Below are positions 9,031 through 20,155 of a DNA stretch of 64,000 nt, piece by piece. The stretch spans positions 10,540,001-10,604,000 of the forward strand of contig JBHGNT010000015.1 of assembly GCA_043228905.1 (NCBI GenBank), read 5' to 3'. The translations under genes were made by a program, and so were the position numbers. This DNA is from Azolla caroliniana. Taxonomy: Eukaryota > Polypodiophyta. Numbering within the stretch: position 1 is the stretch's first letter; every line of letters starts with the position of its first letter. The notes under the pieces were generated by a model. It had not been told where the DNA came from. It ran no database searches and saw only the letters and a program-made list of their open reading frames with translations.

Positions 9031-11442
9031 ATTTGCAAGGCTTTAATCTTGCTTATGATGAACTAAGTGATGCAAGAATTGTTCACTTGAAAGGTATGTT
9101 TGTTATCAGACTACACATTCCTATAGAAGCAACTTTAGATGTCAAGGATGCGGAGAGAGGTAAACACAAGTCTTATTTCAGTGTCATACAAGTTGCATTG
9201 TGTGTATACATGTATTTTTCTAAGAATGTGAATGAAGGTGAAAGAGTGACAATTATGGTCATTGTGATTGATGTCCATGGTAGAGCAAACCTCGTGATGG
9301 TAGGTTTAGTACTTCCACTCTAAAATATAGATTTTGTGTTTGGATTCTTTCATTGTTTAAAAATCGCGTTCACATCTCCAAGTTTTGATTCTAGAAATCT
9401 ATAGTAAAATCTGTAATTCATTTTCAAATTAAGTTCATGTACCAATACCATGGTTGTAACTTCAGATATGTACACAAGAGAGTAAAATTCAACAAATTAA
9501 ATTCTGTTAATTATGTTTATTTGACCACACTTATTGCATGGTTTTTTTGGTTATATGGCTACATCAATATCGATGAGTTGGGAGTTCCTTGGAGTATTGT
9601 TTTGAATATGACATCGAGAAACTGGGACGCCATACGCAATAGATAAAGGCATGTACCAATCAACAAACTTACATTCACGTAAAAACCAAATTAAAATTCA
9701 AAAGTTCCAATTTTAAAAACAATTATTGAAAAAAAGTTTCAAAAAGTTTATTTCATTTTTTTTATCGTAACACATAAAAATGCATCAAGAATGGCATCAC
9801 ACACTGATAATACATAAGCGATGCAATTAGTGATGCCCATAGCAACGTGTTTTTGTTGGTAAGCCCCTATTCTATATAAATATTAGTTGTTTCAGCTGAC
9901 ATTTTGGTTGTGAACAAGAGCGTGAGTAGAGAATGTGAGTTGAAGAGTCGGAAAATACATTGAGAGTGAGTTTCGGAGAGTGTGAGCAAGTTGAACAACA
10001 AAAGTGTGAGTATGAGCGCGAGAGAGAGAGCATCAATTCAACAAACATTGGTCTTTGTAGGGTGTTGCTTGCAACGCTTCAACAAAAGTTGCACTACAAT
10101 GCGCATGCTTTGTTGTGTGACATACAAATAATGTCACACAATGATGTCATTGTTGCATAGTGTGAGCATTTGTTTTGTCGATAATTGTGTCATATAGAGA
10201 CAATATGGAAATAGAGCAATAAACAACGTGTTTTTGGGTTGCTAACGCCCTATTTTGGAGTAGTGTAGCTAGGTTAGAATATATGGTTGGGTTAGTTTGG
10301 CCAGATTATATAATTATAGCTGGTTAGAATATGGTTACCACATTAGAAGATCATCAAGTTAGAAAATATTAACCGGGTTCGAAATAAGATGCCTACGTTT
10401 GCACTTTTTCAAGCCAACTTTGATTTAATGGTTCAAATTTCACACGAATCCCGATGCAAACTTCAAACCGTCCAAGGCACATATCACCTCGCTACCCCTA
10501 ATTATTATCTAGTTACAACTTACATATAAACATGAGTGATTTTGCATGGATTGGTGAGTGTGGTTTACAAATTCAAAGAATTATAATAGTTATGTAGTTT
10601 GCATGAACCTTCAACATGTACTCCAGAACCCTCTACATCGCATGCTTTTATTTGGGAGTGATCTGGTCTCAAGATGTAGCAACATGTATGATGTTTGAAT
10701 ATTGACTTCAACATAGATGTTACACTATTCCCCACACATTTGATTCACATGCGAGGTTAGATATAGTTATGACAATGCACACATATGAGATGGTGCTATC
10801 AACCAAACAATTAGTAGTAAAAAAATCTTTGAATTGTTTAGGTTGCGCAAGTGAGATGTAGATATTGTTCCTTTTCCACAATGTAGACATACCGACCCTA
10901 AGGAAATATTTAGTGTCCCCACTAAACCTGTAATTGGAAAAACTTTGAAGTTCTTTCTTAGCAACTTGTAGCTTGGTTCATTCTTTAAGAGATTACACCT
11001 ACTACAATGAAGGGGCTTATCAATGTCTCGTTTCTTTACAAAATGTTCCGCAAAGAAATGCAAAAGGTGGGTGTCACTAATATGTTGCTTATTGATGCTT
11101 GCAAAATGTATGCAATGTTTGCACACTTGAACACGTCACATAACAATTTTTTTATAAAACGTGTCCCTATGCAATGACCTTTTCAATTTCATTAAAATAA
11201 ATATAAGGAAACGTGCAATTCATAATGTGAAATGCACAATAATCCCTCTTTTCTTATTTCTATTTCCCTACTGCGATCGAGATGCAATGAGCAGAGTGAT
11301 GTTTTCAAAGATCGAATGTGATTCATCTTGATTTCGAACTACATGGTCTTTACACATATTAAAGTATCTCAAACAAATGCTTTCATTTTATAGGCAAAAA
11401 CAAATCATTACAACATAACATCTAGGTTTCAATGGTTTAGTT
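9031..11442. other. AT-rich, no gene recognised
   Basis: A continuous open stretch (about 9094-9323, +) encodes a hydrophobic-patterned peptide I cannot assign. Two diverged copies of a short motif (AACGTGTTTTTG...) occur near 9848 and 10226. A 119-codon minus-strand frame at 10767-11126 is listed separately. Nothing else is interpretable. Confidence 0.4.
10767..11126 (-). other. Unrecognised 119-codon frame with three CxxC pairs
   Basis: The minus-strand frame has CKHC at its start, CSRC about 40 residues on and CLHCGKG about 80 residues on. The spacing is loosely zinc-ribbon-like, but there is no family match that I recognise, no homologous copy in the window, no splice context and AT-rich composition. 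It may be chance or a decayed element gene. Confidence 0.2.
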
Positions 11443-11772
11443 TAAAGTCATAGCTTAAATTATCTAGGATAACTTACACCCTATAACATTAAGGTTGTCA
11501 AGCAAAGGCTTGAACAATGGGTTTTGTTGTTATGGCCATTATAAATTTCTTCATAAGTTAGTTAGAGATTATGCACACTAATTGGTCACTTGTGAGAATT
11601 TCTTTACATCTTTGATATTTTCACATTTCCACAATCCAAAGTATGAAGATAATCACATCACTCTCGTCTTGGTAAGCAAACCGAGTTTTTGGAATACCCA
11701 CAATCTAATCTCTAGCAAATCAGAACTATGATGTTGAATGTGGTGCTTTGTAGGTTGACATCATGAGCAATT
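11443..11772 (+). repeat. 330-bp direct repeat, left copy
   Basis: It begins TAAAGTCATAGCTTAAATTA and is nearly identical (about 10 substitutions, 1 indel) to 14052-14382. It is noncoding as far as I can see. The LINE fragment begins exactly where the two copies cease to match (after GAGCAATT). Confidence 0.9.
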
Positions 11773-12349
11773 TATTTATTTATTTCCAAAAAAAACTCTT
11801 TCCATTAGTTATAAAATTTTACAGATGAGATTAGTATATACAAATCCCTATAGGGACACGATAGGTCCATCTTATGTGGATGCCCATCGACTCAATAAAG
11901 GGGGAGGACGACCATTGTTGGATGAAGGCTAGTCGTTGTCTTTCAGCTCCATCGAAGTCACCCTTGAGGCCATCATATTGGCTCTTTAGAGTGGCTACCA
12001 CTTAACTCCATATCTCTTGCATTAACACTATTGGTTGCACGGTTTGGTTAGAAAAGACCCGTCTACACCGTTGTTTCCATAGAATCCAAAGAATTATTGG
12101 GCTGGCCAATTCCAACACCTCTTGAGATTTGTCATTAAGAGGAGTGGAGTGGACATTGCCGCTGGAGGAGAAAAAGACCTCTTGTGCTTGTATCACCAAA
12201 GTCATCCCCTCCTCTTGATGCTCATAATTGCCAATTGCGGTCTGCCATAATAGCCAATATATATTTCCCCACTTGATTGAGCCTTGCACCTGGCATAATT
12301 GCAACAAGCGGCCAACCCCCCGCCATATTCGATGGGATCTCCATAACAC
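11773..12349 (-). mobile_element. LINE (L1-type) 3' fragment
   Basis: The minus strand ends in ACTAATGGAAAGAG, a T-run and then (AAAT)n, a LINE-type tail at 11771-11795. The reading frame (12349-12002) resembles the region after the zinc-binding domain of plant LINE ORF2: IILWILWKQRCRRVF parallels LWYVWKACCLKVF in the LINE at 31560. It is 5'-truncated. Its 3' end motif matches those of the LINEs ending at 32060 and 40455. Confidence 0.7.
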
Positions 12350-12453
12350 TCTTCTCCTTTTTTATTCCCCTCGCTCTTTTAATTTTTTGGTTTCCCGTGT
12401 ATTTCTTCTCTCTCTCTCTCTCTCTTCCTCTATCTTTCTTGCTTTTATATCCT

Positions 12454-12491
<38 letters not shown>

Positions 12492-12516
12492 TCTATCTTT
12501 CTTGCTTTTATATCCT

Positions 12517-12551
<35 letters not shown>

Positions 12552-13670
12552 CCTCTACCCCTCCCTTTACTTAATTACAACCCTACCCCTACCCCTACCC
12601 CTACCTAGCTCACACCAAGTGTATCAAATGATTTGGTTGCGCTCAAATCGTTCTTGGTGATCTTTTCACTTCACCCCCACTTTGTCAATTTACCCCCGCT
12701 ACCCCCCCCCCCCCCCTTACCTTCCTAAATTACTTTTCCTAAATTACCCTCCTACCCTTCCCCTTAATTTTTTCAAAATTACCTTTCTACTCCACTCCTC
12801 CCACTTTTTCCTATTACCACCCTACCCCTCCCCTAAACCCCCCCCTCATTTCTTAAAAACTAAACACCTTACCCCCACCTCTCCTCTCTCTAAATCTTTT
12901 CCCTTTTATTTCTCTCTCACACTTAAGCTATCACTTCTCCCTCTCTTAGTTTTTCCTTCTCTCTCAAAATCTTTTCCTATCCTATTTTATCCCCCTTTCT
13001 ATTTTTGTTTTTCTACCCTCACCCATGTTTTACTTTTTCTTACCCTACCCCTCCCCATCCTCTTCCTAAATCAATAGCCTTCATCTTTATCTTTTCCTCT
13101 TTCCCCACATTTGTCTCTCTCCCTTACCTCTCTCCTCCTTCCTTTCTCTCTCTTACTTTGTCTAGTTTACACACGCATCTCTCTCCTCTCTCGCTAGTTC
13201 CCACCCTTGATCTTCGTAGATCTACTGACTCCCCTTATGTCTCTACTCATTCCCCCCCCCCCCCCCCCCTCTCTCTCTCTCTCTCCTCTTTCCTTCCCTT
13301 CTTATCATCTCACATATTTTCCTTATTTCCCCCTCTCTCTTGAGTCTTAACTGGCCTTTTAATATTTCCCCTCTTATTACATTTCATTATCCTAACTCTC
13401 CCTTTTCTTCCTCTCTCTTGAGTCTTAACTGCCCTTTTAATATTTCCCCTCTTATTACATTTCATATCCTAACTCTCCCTTTTCTTCTTATCCCTCTTTT
13501 ACATTATAACCTCTTTTTACTTATACCCAAACCCCCCCCTTGTCACATTAAAACCCATAATCTCCTTTTTCTTCTTCTCCAAATCTTCCCCTTTTCAAAT
13601 CATATCCATAAGAACACACCCCCACTCCATATTGTCTTTTCTCTAAAGCCTCTCCTAAAACTCCTTATAT
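12350..13670 (+). repeat. 1.3-kb polypyrimidine tract with minisatellites
   Basis: The plus strand is almost all C and T for 1.3 kb. It includes a 63-bp unit duplicated from about 12424 (CTTCCTCTATC...), CCCCTA hexamers at 12580-12606, poly-C runs at 12704 and 13250, and a 78-bp duplication (13332 and 13410, CCTCTCTCTTGAGTC...). Long open frames here reflect the lack of purine-containing stop codons and should not be read as genes. Confidence 0.9.
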
Positions 13671-14051
13671 AAACCTATCCACCCTTAATGGTCATTTTCG
13701 CACTAATGAGCCCCGTAGGGGGCGAAACTACTTTGCTCATGATCATATCCCCATATAATTTCTTTTCCAATCTTAATGATAATTAGTAATAGCTTTGCTC
13801 TTAATCACTCTCTCTCTCTCTTAACATGTTAGTAACATTTGTTTTAGTCTTTTTAAGTAATACTTAATGAGTAGCCCTCTCTCCCTTTCTCACTATATTT
13901 TTAGATTTTTTAGTTATATTTAAGTTTTTAATCACTATAGTAATTTAAGTTATCAAGGTTTAATCTCTCTCTATCTCGTGCTCTCTAAGCCATGCACCAA
14001 AGACACACCATTCGCACTCCTTGTCAACGATTGTATGATCAACATAACTCA

Positions 14052-14382
14052 TAAAGTCATAGCTTAAATTATCTAGGATAACTTATACCCTATAACATTA
14101 AGGTTGTCGAGCCAAGGCTTGAACAATGGGTTTTGTTGTTATGGCCATTATAAATTTCTTCATAAGTTAAGTTAGAGATGATGCACACTAATTGGTCACT
14201 TGTGAGAATTTCTTTACATCTTTGATATTTTCACAATTCCACAATCCAAAGTATGAAGATAATCACATCACTCTCATCTTTGTAAGCAAACCAAGTTTTT
14301 GGAATACCCACAATCTAATCTCTAGCAAATCAGAACTATGATGTTGAATGTGGTGCTTTGTAGATTGACATCATGAGCAATT
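14052..14382 (+). repeat. 330-bp direct repeat, right copy
   Basis: This is the partner of 11443-11772, one base longer. The right flank continues smoothly (TTGATTTGATG...), so it may be the undisturbed locus from which the left copy arose. Confidence 0.9.
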
Positions 14383-14494
14383 GATTTGATGTTTTGTGCA
14401 TTCAAATTAATTTCATAATTTTTCTTGGGTGTGCATTACTTTGGTTATAAAGAATTTACTTACTTCATTTGAATGGCCAAATGTTTTAGAACAC

Positions 14495-14688
14495 AGAGAA
14501 AGACAGCAAAGGTAGCCTAGATTGGGATCATGATTCACCCCATTGGTGGTTTAATATAACTTTCATGAAGCATTCAATTCAAATATGGGAAAGAGAAAGA
14601 CAGCAAAGGTAGCCTAGATTGGGATCATGATTCACCCCATTGGTGGTTTAATATAACTTTCATGAAGCATTCAATTCAAATATGGGAA
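14495..14688 (+). repeat. Tandem duplication, 97 bp x 2
   Basis: Copies at 14495-14591 and 14592-14688 appear identical, starting AGAGAAAGACAGCAAAGG. This is a recent duplication in noncoding sequence. Confidence 0.9.
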
Positions 14689-15359
14689 CCTTCAAATGAA
14701 TTTCAAACATGATGTATTTTTAATAAATATTAATATCATTGTTATGCCTTAATGATTCAATTGGTCAAATACTATGCCACAAAAAGACTTGGTCGGTCAT
14801 CATGAGAAATCATTGTCATTCTATGAGCCCAAGATTCAATTCACAAGATCAACAAATATATAAAACACATAATGCAACAGTTTGGGAACTTGGAAGTGTT
14901 TATATTGGATTGAATATAAGCATAACATCGTTGCAGTTGATAGATATTGGAGGAAAACGTCTAAAGAGTCAAATCAGTTATGAATCCAATATTTGATCTG
15001 AGACGCTTTTTGGAGCTACGAAAGTACCAGCATTCCATGAGAGCAAAGTTACCCGCATGTCAAGGATAATGAGACTCTCTGTCATTTATTTGTTTTATTT
15101 TAAAAAACAGATTATTCATAAGTTACGAACATGGTAATATTTGGTTCTCAAAAGCAAGTTGTGGATCTTTAGGCGAATGGTTTGCAATGATGAGTAAGTA
15201 AACGACGAAGAAATGTAGAATGCAGTGAGTTGTTGTTTTCGTGCTCTCGAACAGAAAAAGGAGAGGATGAAGGATCGATTGGCTAGGTTACACACTCTTT
15301 CCCTGAAATTCCAATCGGGAGCCGGCAAAGACGAAGGATTTGGTATGTATAGCCGAATG
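14689..15359. other. Noncoding, no gene recognised
   Basis: AT-rich sequence between the 97-bp duplication and the microsatellite block. Open frames are short and unremarkable. Confidence 0.5.
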
Positions 15360-15850
15360 TGTATGTGTGTGTGTGTGTAGGTAAAGTAGGATGGGGGTGG
15401 TAAAGCAGTTGATGTGGGTGGTTGGGAGATCCTGCCATCAAAATAAGAGCGTGTTCCAAAAAAAGAACGTGTTCAAAAGAACAAGTCAGACCCATCCATC
15501 CCATCATGTATGTAGAAGTTGTACATACATATATATATATATATAGATAGATAGATAGATAGATAGAGAGTTTATGTATGTATGCATGCTTTTTTTCTCA
15601 ATCATCATCATCATTGTCGTCATCGTGAGTGAATGAGTCGTCGTCATTCATTCGATCGTAAAGAGGAGGAGGACTCAGGAGGATGAGGAAAAGGAAAGGG
15701 AAGGGAAGGGACTTTCTTAGTGTCTTACCTTTGGCCGCGTGGGAACATAACATACATACATACATACATACGCACGCTGCAACCAAAATCTCACTCACTC
15801 ACTCACTCACTCAATATGTTTATATGTATGTATGTATGTATCCAATAATC
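15360..15850. repeat. Cluster of microsatellites
   Basis: Within 500 bp there are (GT)n at 15364-15379, (AT)n then (AGAT)n at 15529-15566, (ATCATC)n at 15601, (CATA)n at 15750-15771, (CTCA)n at 15791-15812 and (GTAT)n at 15824-15841. They lie just upstream of the gene at 16572. Confidence 0.9.
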
Positions 15851-15899
15851 CAAACCTCTAAAAACGAAAGGAAGAAAAAGAGAGAGAAATAAAAAGGCC

Positions 15900-16135
15900 A
15901 TCGATGACGTGGCGGCCCTCGCCCGCTGCTACCACGCACGCTTCGAGTGCCTGCGGGCGCTGGCGCGTGCCCTGCCCCTTCTCCCGCCCCTCCTGACCAA
16001 TCGCGCCTCCCCACGTCAGCCAGAAACTGGCCACATCAGCAGTCCCTGCTGGAAAAGCACAGCCACGTCGGCATCCCCCCCCCCCCTTCTTGTAAAATAA
16101 ATAAATAAATATAACGCACCCAGAAAAACCACCCC
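15900..16135 (+). promoter_or_regulatory. Candidate promoter with three CCACGTC elements
   Basis: The GC-rich block upstream of the gene at 16572 has GACGTGG at 15906-15912 (reverse of CCACGTC) and CCACGTC at 16011-16017 and 16063-16069. These are ACGT-core sites of the G-box/ABRE type bound by plant bZIP factors. A CCAAT motif is at 15997-16001, and a TATA-like AAATATAAC lies near 16106-16114 inside an AAAT run. The following 16140-16571 is CT-rich, as in many plant 5' leaders. Transcription start is inferred, not seen. Confidence 0.45.
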
Positions 16136-16571
16136 CGCCCCCCCCCTCCCTTCCTTCCTCTCTGCGTCTCCATAACTTCAATCCTTCTGCACGTTTTCTC
16201 TCTGATCCTCCATCTCCATCTCCATCTCTCTGTTCTCTCTCTGCCTCTGCCTCTGCCTCTGCCTCTGTCTGTGTATACCCCACCTCGCTTCCCTTCAGTC
16301 GCAGCAGAGGGGTGGATTGACCTTCCCCCACCTCCTCCTGCTCACGCAGTCAAAAGGGAAATTTACTCTTCCATCCGTCGAATCACACACACACACACAC
16401 ACAGAGTTAATTATTCTGCTTCCATTCATCGATTCCGAAGGTCTCCAAAATTTCTTGCTCGTTCGTTGGGTTCCCTCCTCATCGGAATAACCCCGAGTCA
16501 GGGTTTGCTGAGAGTGCTTTCCTTCTCCTCATCTCTGTTATATCAAACTCGTCGAAATATAATACCAAATC

Positions 16572-17834
16572 ATGTCAGAATCTCTTCTCCATCAATATGG
16601 ATCTTCCACGATGGGGATGTCTTCTGTTTCTTGTCATTACCACATCAAACCTCGTCAGTCTTCTCCTTGCTCGTTCTGCTTCATTCCGAATTCTTCAAAA
16701 GGTAGTAACTGTCTGACGTCTCTAATTCTTTTTTCTTTTCTTTTTTGTATTTTTAATACATTCATGCTTCTCCAAATCGTTGATTGCGAACACGATGGCA
16801 TAGTTATTTTTCATTGTTATATTCTATCTTCATTATGGCTTATCCCCTTTGGTTTCGGTATCTGCTCAGGATTGAAAAACTGTATAGCTTTGCACACTAC
16901 TCCCAATGTTTCTCCTGGACGAACTAATGCACTGGCCACTGTGCGTCAGATGACCTCCTGGAAGTCTGGCTATGCCCAAAGCGATGCTTTGGCTATGTTC
17001 AAAAAGTATGAGAATGACGCAAAGAATGTTAACATCCAAGATGCCAGGTCTCCTGATCGATGGATGGAAGAATTTGCATGCGATGTAAGCTTTTGTTTTC
17101 CCTCGTCTTTACTAACACACACACACACACACACAATCATATAGTAATAGTGCCCTGCAGTAGCGTTAGTTTCAAGCTCTGTATTTACTGTTTGTACATA
17201 GTCCTAGCTAGTTAAATTATGATCGTCAGAAACGTATTGCGGTCTCCTAGCCATCTCCTTCATGGTCATTAAATGTCTCTTTCTCTTTTTTCCGCAGATC
17301 GTGAGGAACATAAATGAAGCTCCGTTCTTGCACATGCTATTTGATTCGGACGGCAACAAGACAACGGAGTTATCTCAGAGACATAGAGTGAGTCCTTCTG
17401 CTGAGGATGATCTTACCAGTGCAGACGAGAAATGGAAAGGTATGAAAGATTGTGTGAGCAAAGCTGCACCTGATGGAATGATTCTGGTTCATCATCTGGA
17501 TGATGAATCTATTTTGGATCGCGGCTTCTATCTTGGATCATCAATATTGGATAAGACAAAGGTTAAAACAAATTCTGATGATACGGAAACGAAACAAAGA
17601 TACGAAAGTATTGGTAATAGTAGTGGTAAAACAGATTTTTGGGGGATTTTAGTTCTTGGAAAAACCATAACGAGAAGTGCATGCTATATACTGAAGACAA
17701 CCTCGGTAGCATCATCTTTTGGCACCATTACGGGATTCTGCTTGACCAAAGCTAAGTGTTTTGGGCCTTCTTGGCATGATCAGATGCAAAACAGTTGGTT
17801 GTTAGATGCTGAAAAACGCCAGGATGATAGGTAG
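16572..17834 (+). CDS. DUF7804-like protein, probably plastid (three exons, 293 aa)
   Basis: The inferred exons are 16572-16701, 16870-17084 and 17298-17834, joined by GT-AG introns of 168 and 213 bp (phases 1 and 0). The product is 293 residues. Motifs are DRWMEEFACDIVRNINEAPF spanning the exon 2/3 junction, PDGMILVHHL near 173-182, DFWGILVLGK at 228-237, CYILKTTSV at 244-252, FCLTKAKCF at 262-270 and NSWLLD at 280-285. This order resembles, from memory, the plant family now called DUF7804, whose function is unknown to me. The first 70 or so residues are Ser/Thr/Arg/Cys-rich with few acids, consistent with a chloroplast transit peptide. I took the ATG at 16572 because it opens the frame entering exon 2 in phase; an upstream exon cannot be excluded. 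The frame looks intact, so the gene is probably functional. The splice sites would need transcript support. Confidence 0.65.
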
Positions 17835-19440
17835 GTACGGTGACATGACATCTCGGCAATGGTTGCATGACATCTCGGCAATGATTATTTGATGAACTGG
17901 CAAATGATTATATTTTGAATTTGGGACAACCAAATGATCAATTGGCTATGACTATATGCTGAATTGGCAAAGGTGATATCATATGATTCGGCATTGATGT
18001 CGTTGATGGATGAAAAACATCATGGGATGTTGTTTATCACGTGATTTGTATTTTTTTGGAAGTCCCTCCAAGGTATACATATGGGGGGTCTTATAGAGAA
18101 ACAAAATCCATACAGAAGTGAAATCTTACATGTAATATGATTCTGGTTTAATGTAAATACAAACAATTGCTGTCCATATTGATAAAGTGGAAGGTATTGC
18201 TTTGCTCAAACCAAAATCCATACAGAAGTGAAATCTTACACGTATATGATTCTGGTTTAATGTAAATAGAAACAATTGCTCTCCATATTTATAAGTGGAA
18301 AGTATTGCTTTGCCCAAACCAACCACAATCTTCTTTATTCTTATATGCATGAAAGTACGCTGAATATGTAAACTATGACAGTTTATCGTAGTGCCAACCA
18401 TTCTAGTGGATGATTAGTGGGACTAGTAACACGCAAGAATCTAATTTATCCAAGTATTCCCTGATATTCTAAATCTATTCTGAAGCGTGGTTTTTGCCCC
18501 CCTCTCATTGACAAGGGTAGGACATGTGGGTGTGTTGTAGCTTCATTACGGATTTTTGAAATTTGGCAAATACTTTCTCAAGAGTTTTGTGTTCCGTGAC
18601 GCAATTTATTCATAGATTAAGTGTCATAGGTCAATGGCAGTTCCATGAGCTCAATTGATCATCAGAGTTCCACAGCCTATTAACATTTGTCAAATGAAAG
18701 CAATCTGTTGTACATATATTCAATTACCAAATTCAGTTATGAGTAGGAAAAGATGAAGGGCGAGGGAAAGGTTGAAAAGGTGTCTTTGTGTTTGGCGTGT
18801 CTCCATTTTTTCAGTACATATATGAAGGCCAATAAAGTCATAAGTGGGATAGTTCTTTCTCAGTTAACCTTAGCACTATATGAAGGCAAAGGTCTTCCTT
18901 TCTTATGTAACTTCAATATAGGATATACAATCTTTGGATAGTCTTCTAGATGTGATCTTGTCCATCCCGTACTATCAAGAAGTCCTCTTAAGTTCTCAAG
19001 GGTTCTTGGGAATTTGCCATTTATCACTAATTTGGCTATAGCAAGATCAAGATTTACACCTTGTGATTAGGTTATCATTCACAAAATCCTAAAGAGGTAA
19101 TTGTTGATTTGCATCAGTTTTTCCTGGAAAATGTGCTATGGGCTTCTCATCTCCACACGAAGGAATTTCTTTGTAGAGAGTGATTAAGCTTGAGTTTTGG
19201 CAAGCAACAATGCAATTTGTTCCCCATCACTATATAAGAAGACAAGGATATGAATACCTTTGCGCTAATCACTTGCAATAATTCTCTTTTCTAACCTCCA
19301 TCTCTTGATCCTAGGTTCAGTGCCAAACCTTTTCAACCTTCCCCTCGCCCTTCACCTCTATCTCTTACACACTGAACACAAAGAGGCGGGGTGGACTTCA
19401 CGTTTTGTGAAATCCATGTAAGAATCCACTATAGTTCTCC
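17835..19440. other. Gene 3' flank and intergenic sequence
   Basis: Just after the stop, TGACATCTCGGCAATG occurs twice (near 17844 and 17866). The 110-bp tandem repeat at 18102-18319 follows. No other gene or element is recognisable. Confidence 0.5.
18102..18319 (+). repeat. Imperfect tandem duplication, about 110 bp x 2
   Basis: Copies begin CAAAATCCATACAGAAGTG at about 18102 and 18212 and differ at a few sites and short indels. They lie about 270 bp beyond the stop of the upstream gene and may fall in its 3' region. Confidence 0.85.
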
Positions 19441-19466
19441 CATTCCTTGGACAGTTGTAACATGAA

Positions 19467-19816
19467 TTATATGTAGCCGCCCTCCCAAGGATGGGGTATG
19501 AATTCTTCCTTCAATTGTAAGTTGGGGCCTTTAACTTTGTCCTTGGGAATATTGACCCCTTCTAAGCCATTGATGTGATAATCGGCTTCCCATGTCTCCA
19601 CGTAGAAGCTGTATCTGACATTCGACGGAGAGGTAGCAATTTGAAAGTACTTGTCTGCAAATTCTTCCACATGTTCACCCTCACCTTGGCTACTACATGA
19701 GGGGAGAGAGAGAGAAGGCCACGCGATCCAGGTTCTCTTCTGTCTGTCTGACTCTGTCTCATATACAAATAGCATCTAGGTTCCTTTATATGTTGTTTCG
19801 TCAATCCATCAGCCAT
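19467..19816 (-). other. Unrecognised minus-strand frame next to a copia remnant
   Basis: The frame 19775-19467 contains a coherent-looking stretch (YSFYVETWEADYHINGLEG, then GPNLQLKEEFIPHPWEGGY) that I cannot assign. Just upstream, in another frame at 19816-19796, MADGLTK resembles the C-terminus of copia RNase H (usually ADGLTK). The piece may be a captured gene exon, or the end of a decayed copia element plus its LTR. No splice sites are convincing. Confidence 0.3.
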
Positions 19817-19937
19817 TCCTTTTTGGCCATGGCTGATTGTTCTATTTTTCCAAGGTCGTCATCCTCGGTGATGGAGGAACGGGTTAAAAAACTTTCGTCA
19901 AGATGCACTTGATACGAGATATGAGGCGATGATAGAG

Positions 19938-20155
19938 TGTTGGGGGACGAGGAAGTAGCGACCGAATTGCTGTTTTTCCTGCAGTAGACAACAGAGAACA
20001 AGAAAGACATAGAAAAACACAGAGCTCACGTAAAAACTTTTTTGGGCTGCAATTTACACCAAAAATCCTTTTCTCAATATGTTGACCTATATATATTATG
20101 TATACACCCTAACATTAGTGGGAACTACGGTGTTGGCCTTTCACATTATGTGTCA
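19938..20155 (-). repeat. 3' LTR of the 19938-21480 element (218 bp)
   Basis: The plus strand runs TGTTGGGGGACG to ATTATGTGTCA. A polypurine tract (AGTGGGAGAT on the minus strand) adjoins it at 20156-20165. It matches 21278-21480 with substitutions and small indels. Confidence 0.75.

Noticed and set aside
9094-9323. Possible pararetroviral movement-protein fragment
   Set aside because: Only a vague hydrophobic pattern was seen; no diagnostic motif, no neighbouring viral polymerase or coat protein. A profile search against 30K movement proteins would decide.
12580-12606. CCCCTA hexamers resembling a telomere
   Set aside because: Typical plant telomere units are CCCTAAA; only three or four CCCCTA units occur inside a general polypyrimidine tract.
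12228-13672. Several open frames of over 100 codons on the plus strand
   Set aside because: They lie in a C/T-only tract where stop codons cannot occur and encode Ser/Leu/Pro simple sequence, with all frames open at once.
11443-14382. The 330-bp direct repeats as LTRs of a new element
   Set aside because: They lack TG...CA ends, target duplications, primer site and polypurine tract.
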